From assembly GCA_016936035.1 (NCBI GenBank), contig JAFGPU010000355.1, forward strand, positions 1 to 7,322: a stretch of DNA of 7,322 nucleotides, given 5' to 3'. A model generated the notes under the pieces. The model was not told the DNA's origin. It searched no databases and saw only the letters and a list, made by a program, of their open reading frames with translations. A program made the translations under genes and the position numbers. Shown piece by piece: positions 1-5,586 of the stretch (positions within the stretch are counted from its first letter, which is position 1; each line of letters starts with the position of its first letter). The DNA is from Acidimicrobiales bacterium. Its GTDB lineage: Bacteria > Actinomycetota > Acidimicrobiia > Acidimicrobiales > VFJN01.

Positions 1-1
1 G

Positions 2-166
2 TCGCGCGACAAGACCCGCACCCAGGTGTTCGAGATCTCCGAGCTGGGCCTGTGCGAGATGACCCGCAAGCGCATCGGCGAGGGCCTGCTCGAGTCGTTC
101 ACCACCCGCTGCCCCGACTGCGAGGGTCGCGGCGTGCTGGTCGACAAGGAGCTTCTGCCCGACTGA
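2..166 (+). CDS. Ribonuclease E/G family protein, C-terminal fragment (5' end outside window)
   Basis: The visible 54 residues are the C-terminus of an RNase E/G-type endoribonuclease, the enzyme that processes rRNA precursors and starts mRNA decay. The stretch ISELGLCEMTRKR (residues 12-24 of the fragment) matches the conserved family block (E. coli RNase E has a related SRFGLLEMSRQR). It is followed by CPDC at residues 37-40 and EGRG. In the family this CPxC pair is the Zn-link that joins protomers in the tetramer. The protein ends 14 residues after the second cysteine, so there is no long C-terminal scaffold like that of E. coli RNase E. Any extension would have to be N-terminal and out of view. 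RNase E/G directly before rplU-rpmA is the usual actinobacterial arrangement. Whether to name it rne or rng cannot be decided from this piece. The frame is open to the left edge and the stop is TGA at 164-166. Confidence 0.9.
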   Translation, partial: SRDKTRTQVFEISELGLCEMTRKRIGEGLLESFTTRCPDCEGRGVLVDKELLPD

Positions 167-196
167 CGGGAGTGGCGGCTTCGGCGGGTGACCGGG

Positions 197-202
197 TAGC
201 CT
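197..202 (+). promoter_or_regulatory. Candidate -10 element (TAGCCT) for rplU-rpmA
   Basis: GGG-TAGCCT-G fits the actinobacterial -10 pattern TAnnnT and lies in the gap after the RNase stop codon. A start about 7 nt downstream would give a leader of roughly 55 nt containing the hairpin at 227-244. No convincing -35 is visible. Very similar elements precede other genes in this window (1583-1588, 4069-4074). Read-through from the RNase gene is also possible. Confidence 0.45.
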
Positions 203-215
203 GACCCGTCCCCTT

Positions 216-257
216 CGAGGCAGTCCGCGCGCCCACGGGCGCGCCTGACGAGGCAGT
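216..257 (+). promoter_or_regulatory. Structured rplU leader: hairpin flanked by 9-nt direct repeats
   Basis: A perfect inverted repeat, GCGCGCC (227-233) and GGCGCGC (238-244), has loop CACG and ends 20 nt before the L21 start codon. It is bracketed by two identical copies of CGAGGCAGT, at 216-224 and 249-257. The second copy carries the likely ribosome binding site GAGG (250-253) and the first carries an identical, apparently unused GAGG. L21 leaders with autoregulatory structure are known in Firmicutes. Whether this one has such a role is inference. No U-tract follows, so a simple terminator is unlikely. Confidence 0.45.
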
Positions 258-264
258 AGATCGC

Positions 265-576
265 ATGTACGCAGTCATCAAGTCCGGCGGCAAGCAGTAT
301 CGGGTCGAGAACGGCCAGAAGCTCGACGTCGAGCTGCTCGGCGTCGACGACGACGACAAGGTCGAGCTCCAGCCGGTGCTGCTCGTCGACGGCGACACGG
401 TGCTCGCCGGGCCCAAGGCGCTCGGCAAGGCCAAGGTCACGGCCAAGGTCGTGGGCGAGGCCAAGGGCCCCAAGATCACCGGGTTCACCTACAAGAACAA
501 GAGCAACCAGCGGAAGCGCTGGGGCCACCGGCAGCGGTACTCGACCATCGAGATCACCGGTATCAGCAAGGGCTGA
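265..576 (+). CDS. rplU: 50S ribosomal protein L21
   Basis: This 103-residue protein has the usual L21 length and organisation. It opens with [14 protein letters not shown], the family signature, continues through the central beta-barrel segment, and ends with the basic rRNA-binding stretch [24 protein letters not shown] (about residues 77-100). L21 binds 23S rRNA in the large subunit. An acidic run DDDDK lies near residues 28-32. The ATG start is supported by the conserved first residues and by GAGG about 11 nt upstream. The gene follows an RNase E/G gene and is 14 nt ahead of rpmA, the standard L21-L27 operon. Expression is probably driven by the leader at 197-264. Confidence 0.98.
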   Translation: MYAVIKSGGKQYRVENGQKLDVELLGVDDDDKVELQPVLLVDGDTVLAGPKALGKAKVTAKVVGEAKGPKITGFTYKNKSNQRKRWGHRQRYSTIEITGISKG

Positions 577-590
577 GGGAGGCCGACGAC

Positions 591-845
591 ATGTCAAAGA
601 CCAAGGGCGCCGGCTCGACCAAGAACGGCCGCGATTCACACTCCAAGCGCCTCGGCGTGAAGGTGTTCGACGGCACCGACGTGCTCGCCGGGGCCATCAT
701 CGTCCGGCAGCGGGGCACCCGCTTCCACCCGGGCGAGAACGTCGGCCGCGGCAACGACGACACGCTGTTCGCGCTGGCCGACGGCAAGGTCAAGTTCGGC
801 GAGCGCAAGGGCCGCAAGCTGGTCGACATCCTGCCCGGCGACTGA
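591..845 (+). CDS. rpmA: 50S ribosomal protein L27
   Basis: This 84-residue protein is full length for L27. The N-terminal arm [24 protein letters not shown] corresponds to the conserved tail that reaches the peptidyl-transferase centre, and the core [30 protein letters not shown] is the family hallmark. The start begins MSK rather than the MAHKK common in other phyla. I recall this form from Acidimicrobiia, and there is no sign of the cleavable N-terminal extension seen in Firmicutes. A strong ribosome binding site, GGGAGG, lies just after the rplU stop codon, 8-9 nt from the ATG. It is co-transcribed with rplU across a 14-nt gap. Downstream it converges on a minus-strand gene instead of continuing into obg. 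Confidence 0.98.
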   Translation: MSKTKGAGSTKNGRDSHSKRLGVKVFDGTDVLAGAIIVRQRGTRFHPGENVGRGNDDTLFALADGKVKFGERKGRKLVDILPGD

Positions 846-861
846 CCGGCCTCGTCGGGGG

Positions 862-888
862 CACCTGCCCTCGAGCGTGGGTCAGGTG
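862..888. terminator. Candidate bidirectional terminator hairpin between rpmA and the crotonase gene
   Basis: CACCTGCCC (862-870) pairs with GGG-T-CAGGTG (879-888), giving nine base pairs with one bulged T and an 8-nt loop. It sits in the 36-bp gap between convergent genes and overlaps the crotonase stop codon (TCA at 882-884). No T-tract is present on either strand, so intrinsic termination is uncertain. Confidence 0.35.
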
Positions 889-1535
889 TCCAGGTGGGTG
901 AGCACGGGCGCGTGCAGCGCCTGCTTCAGGGCCACCGCGATGTCGCGGCCCTTGTCCGACAGCGGTTCGGCCAGGGCGGCCGCAGCGGACACCAGCTCGT
1001 CGGCCGGCGCGGTGGCGTGGGCGATGCCCGCAGCGACCGCCGCCGTGCCGTCGTAGCGGCGGCCGGACAGGATCGCCTCCTCGGCGACGGCGCCCGCGAC
1101 CCGATGGGTGATCAGCGCCAGCATGAACGGGTGGAACTGCATGCCGAGGTCGATCTCGGGCAGGCAGAACCAGCCCCGGTCCACTCGCATCACCCGCCGG
1201 TCGTGGGCGAGCGCGAGCATCGCCCCGATGCCGAACGCGTGACCGTTCAGGGCGGCGACCGTGGGAACGGGGAACGTCAGCAGGCGGGAGAGCGCCCGGA
1301 GCGCGCTGGCCATGAACGCGCTCAGGCCCGGACCGTCGAGCGACGACAGGAAGTCGAGGTCGAACCCGTTCGAGTAGTGCTTGCTCGCGCCGACGGTGAC
1401 CAGCGCGCGGGCGGATGCGTTGGCCTCGACGACGTCGAGCGCGGCGTGGAGCTCGTCGACGAAGACGCTGTCGAACGCGTTCACGCCCCTGTCGAGCCGC
1501 ACCACGCCGGTGCCGTCCACCCAGTCGATGTCCAT
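882..1535 (-). CDS. Enoyl-CoA hydratase/isomerase (crotonase) family protein, probably isomerase-like
   Basis: This 217-residue protein is slightly short for the crotonase superfamily, whose members act on acyl-CoA thioesters through an oxyanion hole. The first oxyanion-hole block is visible as SKHYSNGFDL (51-60) and the second as PTVAALNGHAFGIGAMLALAHDRRVM (91-116). The catalytic glutamate equivalent to rat hydratase Glu164 is retained as E127 in FCLPEIDLG. The position equivalent to Glu144 is Met106. Loss of Glu144 with retention of Glu164 is what delta3,delta2-enoyl-CoA isomerases show. The DRGWFCLPEIDLG block also recalls plant and protist isomerases. True substrate is unknown. ATG at 1535 is preceded by AGGA about 6 nt upstream; the reading frame stays open much further, antisense to obg, but that part shows no family similarity. 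It lies on the opposite strand between rpmA and obg, probably as a single-gene unit with its own promoter. Confidence 0.9.
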   Translation of the reverse strand: MDIDWVDGTGVVRLDRGVNAFDSVFVDELHAALDVVEANASARALVTVGASKHYSNGFDLDFLSSLDGPGLSAFMASALRALSRLLTFPVPTVAALNGHAFGIGAMLALAHDRRVMRVDRGWFCLPEIDLGMQFHPFMLALITHRVAGAVAEEAILSGRRYDGTAAVAAGIAHATAPADELVSAAAALAEPLSDKGRDIAVALKQALHAPVLTHLDT

Positions 1536-1582
1536 GGTGTCCTCGCGATCCGCCGACCTTGCCGGCAGGGGCCGACCCGGTG

Positions 1583-1588
1583 ACGCTA
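1583..1588 (-). promoter_or_regulatory. Candidate -10 element (TAGCGT) for the crotonase gene
   Basis: Read on the minus strand, AGG-TAGCGT-CA matches TAnnnT and lies 47 nt upstream of the ATG at 1535. That would give a leader of about 40 nt carrying the GAGGA ribosome binding site. No clear -35 is seen. It shares the 132-bp divergent gap with the obg promoter. Confidence 0.45.
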
Positions 1589-1653
1589 CCTTCTCGTCGC
1601 CCGGCGGCGGACGGTGGGGCGGGCGCGGGTTCGCCTTTCCGACACGGCCCCGA

Positions 1654-1659
1654 CATACT
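1654..1659 (+). promoter_or_regulatory. Candidate -10 element (CATACT) for a leaderless obg transcript
   Basis: CATACT resembles a TATACT-type -10 and ends 8 nt before GTG at 1668. A transcript would therefore begin at or next to the start codon. There is no Shine-Dalgarno-like sequence in the preceding 30 nt, which agrees with leaderless initiation. A TT-rich spot near 1630-1638 could act as a weak -35. Confidence 0.4.
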
Positions 1660-1667
1660 CCGTGGCG

Positions 1668-2960
1668 GTGGCCCAGTTCGTCGACGAGTGCAACCTTCAC
1701 GCCAAGGCGGGCGACGGCGGTGCCGGGTCGGTGGCGTTCCGGCGGGAAGCACACGTCGCGAAGGGCGGCCCCGACGGCGGCGACGGGGGAGACGGTGGCG
1801 ACGTCTGGCTGGTCGTCGACCACAACGTCGCGTCGCTGCTGTCGTTCAAGGACCACCCGTTCCGCCGGGGCGGCGACGGCACCCACGGCATGGGCAAGGG
1901 CCGGCACGGCAAGGCCGGCGACGACGTCATGGTTCCCGTGCCCCAGGGCACCGTGGTGCGCGATCGCGACGGCACCGTGCTCGCCGACCTGGTGCACGTG
2001 GGCGACCGCTACCTGGCCGCCGAGGGGGGCCGGGGCGGGCGGGGCAACGCGCGCTTCCTGTCCAACCGGCGCCGGGCCCCGGCCTTCGCCGAGCAGGGCG
2101 AGCAGGGCGAGGAGCGGTGGCTGCGCCTCGAGCTCAAGCTGCTGGCCGACGTCGCCCTGGTCGGCTTCCCCAACGTCGGCAAGTCGACGCTGATCAGCCG
2201 CATCTCGGCGGCCAAGCCCAAGGTCGCCGACTACCCGTTCACCACCCTCGAGCCCCATCTCGGGGTCGTGCGGCTCGACGACGGGTACGAGTACGTGGTG
2301 GCAGACATCCCCGGGCTCATCGAGGGTGCGAGTGAGGGGAAGGGCCTCGGTCACCAGTTCCTGCGCCACATCGAGCGCGCCCGGGTGCTGTGCGTGCTGG
2401 TCGACCTGGCGCCGTTCGCCGAGCGTCCGCCCGCCGAGCAGCTGGCTGTGCTGCTGGACGAGCTGGGCAGCTACCAGCCCGAGCTGCTCGAGCGTGAACG
2501 GGTGGTGGTCGGCAGCCGCGCCGACCTCACCGCCGGTCGCGACGGCGAAGCGTCCGGGGGCGGCGGGGGCGGCGGGGGCGGCGACCTGCCCATCGACCTG
2601 CGCATCTCCGCCGTGACCGGCGAGGGGGTGGCGACACTGCGAGGGCGCCTCGCCGAGGCGGTGCGCACGGCGCGTGCCGCGCTGCCCGAGCCCAGCCAGT
2701 TCGTGGTGCACCGCCCCGCGAGCGAGGGCTACCGGGTGGTCCGCGAGGGCGGCGGTTGGGTGGTCGAGGGCCGCCAGGCCACCCGCGCCGTCGCGCTGTC
2801 CGACCTGACCCGACGCGACGCGCTCGACGAGGCCCACCGGCGGCTCAAGCGACTGGGCATCGACAAGGCGCTGGCCCGGGCGGGGGCCCAGCCGGGTGAC
2901 AGCGTCCGCATCGGCGATCTGGTCTTCGACTACCAGGACGACGAGGACCTGTACGGATGA
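1668..2960 (+). CDS. obg: GTPase Obg (ribosome-associated, large-subunit assembly)
   Basis: This 430-residue, three-domain Obg GTPase assists 50S assembly and responds to guanine nucleotides. The glycine-rich Obg fold spans about residues 2-155 (FVDECNLHAKAGDGGAGSVAF, then GGPDGGDGGDGGDVW). The G domain has G1 GFPNVGKST (166-174), G2 at PFTTLEP (T192/T193), G3 DIPG (213-216) and G5 SAVTGEG (314-320). The OCT domain is the C-terminal part (about 340-425), ending VRIGDLVFDYQDDE. Two oddities: G4 reads GSRAD (282-286) instead of NKxD, keeping only the aspartate, and a run of nine glycines (297-305) sits between G4 and G5. GTG at 1668 is preferred because family members begin M-x-QFVDE and no ribosome binding site is present. 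GTG at 1662 and an upstream ATG at 1614 are open but unsupported. The stop overlaps the proB start. Confidence 0.95.
   Translation: MAQFVDECNLHAKAGDGGAGSVAFRREAHVAKGGPDGGDGGDGGDVWLVVDHNVASLLSFKDHPFRRGGDGTHGMGKGRHGKAGDDVMVPVPQGTVVRDRDGTVLADLVHVGDRYLAAEGGRGGRGNARFLSNRRRAPAFAEQGEQGEERWLRLELKLLADVALVGFPNVGKSTLISRISAAKPKVADYPFTTLEPHLGVVRLDDGYEYVVADIPGLIEGASEGKGLGHQFLRHIERARVLCVLVDLAPFAERPPAEQLAVLLDELGSYQPELLERERVVVGSRADLTAGRDGEASGGGGGGGGGDLPIDLRISAVTGEGVATLRGRLAEAVRTARAALPEPSQFVVHRPASEGYRVVREGGGWVVEGRQATRAVALSDLTRRDALDEAHRRLKRLGIDKALARAGAQPGDSVRIGDLVFDYQDDEDLYG
2556..2582 (+). repeat. Tandem repeat, 3 x 9 bp (GGGGGCGGC) inside obg
   Basis: Three perfect, contiguous copies of GGGGGCGGC (2556-2564, 2565-2573, 2574-2582) are in frame and encode nine consecutive glycines. 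The unit length of nine means copy-number change would add or remove three glycines without a frameshift. It lies in the linker between the G4 and G5 motifs. Confidence 0.9.
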
Positions 2961-4048
2961 TCGTGGTCGCCAAGGTGGGCACGTCGTCGATCACCGACGA
3001 CGACGGGATGATCGACGAGGACGCGATCCGCAAGTTCTGCGCCGAGGTGGCCGAGCTGCGCCAGCTCGGCCACCGGGTGGTCGTCGTGACCAGCGGGGCG
3101 ATCGCCGCCGGCCTGCCCGCGCTGGGCCTGTCCGCGTCGCGCCCCCGCGACGCCGTGACGTTGCAGGCCGTGTCGGCGGTGGGGCAGAGCCGCCTCATGC
3201 GGGTGTACGACGCCGCCCTCGCCGAGGGTGGGCTCATCGGCGGGCAGGTGCTGCTGGCGCCCCTCGACTTCATGGTGCGCCAGCAGTACCTCCACGCTCG
3301 CTCGACGCTGACGCGCCTGCTCGGCCTCGGTGTCGTGCCGGTGGTCAACGAGAACGACGCGATCGCGGACGACGAGATCCGCTTCGGCGACAACGACCGC
3401 ATGGCGGCGCTCGTCGCCCACCTGATCGGCGCGGACCTGCTCGTGCTGCTCACCGACCAGCCGGGACTGCTCACCGCCGACCCACGGTTCGACGCCGAGG
3501 CGTCGCTCATCGAGGAGATCGTCGAGGTCGACCACACCCTCGAGGCGATGGCAGGTGGCGTGGGCAGCGAGCGGGGCAGCGGTGGCATGGCCTCGAAGCT
3601 GGCGGCGGCCAAGATCGCCGCCTGGTCGGGGGTACGGGCGGTGATCGCCAAGGCTGATCGCGCCAACGTGCTGGTCGACGCCGTCACGGGCAGCAGCGGT
3701 GTCGGCACCGTCGTGGTTCCCCGCACCAAGCGGCTCCCGGCCCGCAAGCTGTGGATCGCGTTCGCCGTGGGGTCGTCGGGCACGATCGTCGTCGACCAGG
3801 GAGCCAAGGCCGCGCTCGTCGATCGGGGGGTCTCGCTCCTGCCGGCGGGGGTCACGGGCGTGAAGGGCAGCTTCGAGGCCGACGACGCGGTCGAGATCGC
3901 CGGCCCCGACGGCGCGGTCTTCGCGAAGGGGCTGTGCCGCCTCGACGCCGCCGGGCTGCGCGAGGTGTCGGGCCGGCGCACCTACGAGCTGCCCGAGGGC
4001 ATCACCCACGAGGTCGTGCACCGAGACGACCTGGTCGTCCTGCCCTGA
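2957..4048 (+). CDS. proB: Glutamate 5-kinase (proline biosynthesis)
   Basis: This 363-residue protein is full length for the long, PUA-containing form. It phosphorylates L-glutamate to gamma-glutamyl phosphate, the first committed step to proline, in the cytosol. The amino-acid kinase domain shows VAKVGTSSIT (K6, ATP site), TSGAIAAG (45-52), NENDAI (131-136) and FGDND (143-147) for glutamate binding, LLTDQPGL (164-171), and GSGGMASKLAAAKIA (207-221). The PUA domain occupies about 275-355. All catalytic residues I can align to E. coli ProB are present. The ATG overlaps the obg stop as ATGA, so translation is probably coupled. GAGGA about 10 nt upstream, inside obg, may serve as ribosome binding site. 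Obg-ProB adjacency is common in actinobacteria. proA, a frequent follower, is not downstream here. Feedback inhibition by proline is known for the family. Confidence 0.97.
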   Translation: MIVVAKVGTSSITDDDGMIDEDAIRKFCAEVAELRQLGHRVVVVTSGAIAAGLPALGLSASRPRDAVTLQAVSAVGQSRLMRVYDAALAEGGLIGGQVLLAPLDFMVRQQYLHARSTLTRLLGLGVVPVVNENDAIADDEIRFGDNDRMAALVAHLIGADLLVLLTDQPGLLTADPRFDAEASLIEEIVEVDHTLEAMAGGVGSERGSGGMASKLAAAKIAAWSGVRAVIAKADRANVLVDAVTGSSGVGTVVVPRTKRLPARKLWIAFAVGSSGTIVVDQGAKAALVDRGVSLLPAGVTGVKGSFEADDAVEIAGPDGAVFAKGLCRLDAAGLREVSGRRTYELPEGITHEVVHRDDLVVLP

Positions 4049-4068
4049 CCTGCGGACCCCCCGGGCGG

Positions 4069-4074
4069 TAGCCT
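4069..4074 (+). promoter_or_regulatory. Candidate -10 element (TAGCCT) for a leaderless membrane-protein transcript
   Basis: GCGG-TAGCCT-CG in the 32-nt gap after proB is followed after 6 nt by the GTG start at 4081. The spacing places the transcription start on the start codon. No ribosome binding site is present. The hexamer is identical to the one proposed upstream of rplU (197-202). Confidence 0.5.
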
Positions 4075-4080
4075 CGCAGC

Positions 4081-5586
4081 GTGACCGGGGAGCCACGGGG
4101 CGGTTCTGACGAGCGCCGCACGCCTCGGCCCTCGGCGGTCGGCACGGGGCGCGCCGCCGTTCCGCGCGCCGGGGTGCGGCCGGGATGGCGCGCACCGGCG
4201 GTCATGGTGCTGGCAGGCGCAGCCGGAGCCGGCGTCCGCGTGTGGCAGCTCGCGGGGCGCGACCCGCTCATCTGGACCGATACCGCCGACTTCCACGCCA
4301 GCTCGGCGGCACCGTGGACCAGCCTCGAGCTGTGGGCGGGTGCCCGGGCCGCGGGTGCGCCGGCGCTGCTCAAGCTCGTCGGCGGCGACGACGGCGGCTA
4401 CGTGCTCTGGCAGGCGGTCGTCGCTGTGGTGTGCTGGGCGGTGCTGGCGACGTCGGTGTTCACGGTCACGGGACGCCGGTTGCGCTGGCCCGCGGCGCTC
4501 GCCGTGCTGGCCTTCTCGGTGACCGCGCCGGTCACCATGTGGGAGCGCTCGGTGCTGTCGGAGTCGCTGGCGCTATCGCTGCTGGCGCTGGTGGTGGCCG
4601 CGGGCCTCCAGCTCGCGTGCCGTCCCAGCTGGCCGCGCGCGGTCGGCCTCCTGGGAGCCCTCGCCCTGTGGTCGATCACGCGTGACAGCAACGCCGTCGT
4701 GGCGGCGGCGGGCGGAACGGCCGTCGTGCTGTACGCCGCTGTGTCGTGGGTCCGTGCGCGTCACAGGTCGAGCGCCGGTGAACCGCGCCGACGCGACCCG
4801 GTGGTGGCGCTCGGCGTCGGTTCCCTGGTCCTGGCGGCGGCGGTGGGGTGGGCGGCGTCGCACGGCGACCGCCACGCGTTCCCCATGCGCAACGTCTACG
4901 AGGTGCGGGTCCTGCCGTATCCGGACCGGGTGCAGTGGTTCGCCGACCACGGGATGCCGCAGGCCGACCAGTTCACGGGGCCCGGGGCCCGGGCCCCCTA
5001 CCGGGAGGAGGGCCTGCCACCGGTCGTCTACGTCGCGGACGACGATGCCACGCTCGGCGAGTGGCTCGACTGGGTCGAGTCCGACGGTCGCGCCGCCTTC
5101 GCCCGGTACGTCGCCACCCATCCCACCTACCTGGTCACCGAGCCGCTGCGATCGCCGGAGCGGGTGTTCAACAACGCCCGGGGCGATCGCGGGTTCTACG
5201 CACCGCTCGATCAGCGGGAGGTGCCGCTGGTCGATGACGTTCTCGCGCTGCCCACCTCGGTGGCCCTGGTGGCGGCCTTCGTCGCCGGTGGTTGGGCGTT
5301 GGGTCGGCGCCGGTGGTCACCGGCGCTGGCGGTGGGTGCGGTGACGGTGGCCCTGGCCGTGCCCCACGGCGTGGTGGCGTGGCACAGCGATGGCATGGAG
5401 ACCGCGCGCCACCTGGTCGTTCCCGCCCTCCAGCTGCACCTCGGGGCTCTGCTCATGGTGCTGGGCCTGGGGTCGCCGCGCACCACGCAGGTCGGTGACG
5501 ACGGCGTCGGGCCGGCGACGCCTGTCGATGTCTACGACGCGCCCGCACGGGTACCGTCCTCGCCATGGCCGACGACACCCCGCTGA
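4081..5586 (+). CDS. Polytopic membrane protein, probable GT-C-type glycosyltransferase
   Basis: This 501-residue protein is not one I can name. A basic, disordered N-terminus (1-38) is followed by about ten hydrophobic segments near 39-58, 108-129, 136-153, 160-180, 186-199, 204-224, 240-259, 391-408, 414-433 and 446-464. A hydrophilic region of about 130 residues (260-390), probably extracytoplasmic, separates the last three. GT-C-like signs are acidic WTDTADF (65-71) in the first loop after TM1, MWERSVLSESLAL (153-165), ITRDSN (199-204) before a membrane segment, and a late METARHLVVP (439-448) resembling the R-x-x-x-P motif of such enzymes. YPDRVQWFADHGMP (280-293) and THPTYLVTEPL (346-356) mark the large loop. 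These enzymes move sugars from polyprenyl phosphates to envelope acceptors. Acceptor and donor are unknown here. The GTG start is leaderless by promoter spacing. The last 22 nt overlap the next gene, and the tail after 465 is low-complexity. Confidence 0.75.
   Translation: MTGEPRGGSDERRTPRPSAVGTGRAAVPRAGVRPGWRAPAVMVLAGAAGAGVRVWQLAGRDPLIWTDTADFHASSAAPWTSLELWAGARAAGAPALLKLVGGDDGGYVLWQAVVAVVCWAVLATSVFTVTGRRLRWPAALAVLAFSVTAPVTMWERSVLSESLALSLLALVVAAGLQLACRPSWPRAVGLLGALALWSITRDSNAVVAAAGGTAVVLYAAVSWVRARHRSSAGEPRRRDPVVALGVGSLVLAAAVGWAASHGDRHAFPMRNVYEVRVLPYPDRVQWFADHGMPQADQFTGPGARAPYREEGLPPVVYVADDDATLGEWLDWVESDGRAAFARYVATHPTYLVTEPLRSPERVFNNARGDRGFYAPLDQREVPLVDDVLALPTSVALVAAFVAGGWALGRRRWSPALAVGAVTVALAVPHGVVAWHSDGMETARHLVVPALQLHLGALLMVLGLGSPRTTQVGDDGVGPATPVDVYDAPARVPSSPWPTTPR
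4977..4997. repeat. All-G/C inverted repeat within the membrane-protein gene
   Basis: Ten bases at 4977-4986 (GGGGCCCGGG) are the exact reverse complement of 4988-4997, with one G between. The stretch contains no A or T and encodes TGPGARAP in the large loop. It could form a cruciform or a strong RNA hairpin, but may just reflect GC-rich codon choice. Confidence 0.6.
5552..5557 (+). promoter_or_regulatory. Candidate -10 element (TACCGT) for the DLH gene, inside the preceding CDS
   Basis: CGGG-TACCGT-CC matches TAnnnT and ends 7 nt before ATG 5565, again spaced for a leaderless transcript. It lies within the last codons of the membrane-protein gene. There is no ribosome binding site before ATG 5565. 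Confidence 0.4.

Noticed and set aside
227..244. Intrinsic terminator for the RNase E/G gene
   Set aside because: The hairpin is strong but no T-tract follows, and it sits 20 nt before the L21 start. A leader role is at least as likely.
1614..1667. Upstream ATG extension of obg (MGRARVRLSDTAPTYSV)
   Set aside because: Obg proteins start at the FVDE block, the candidate -10 lies inside this extension, and there is no ribosome binding site before ATG 1614.
1536..2837. Long minus-strand open frame running antisense to obg and continuous with the crotonase gene
   Set aside because: The product upstream of MDIDW is low-complexity, rich in Ala, Val, His and Pro with no family features. obg on the plus strand is unmistakable. 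High GC content leaves antisense frames open.
2930..4195. 421-residue minus-strand open frame across proB
   Set aside because: It is fully antisense to a complete, motif-bearing proB and its translation has shadow-frame composition with no recognisable domain.
4573..5121. Minus-strand open frame antisense to the membrane-protein gene
   Set aside because: No domain is seen, and the opposite strand encodes clear, regularly spaced hydrophobic segments with GT-C-like motifs.
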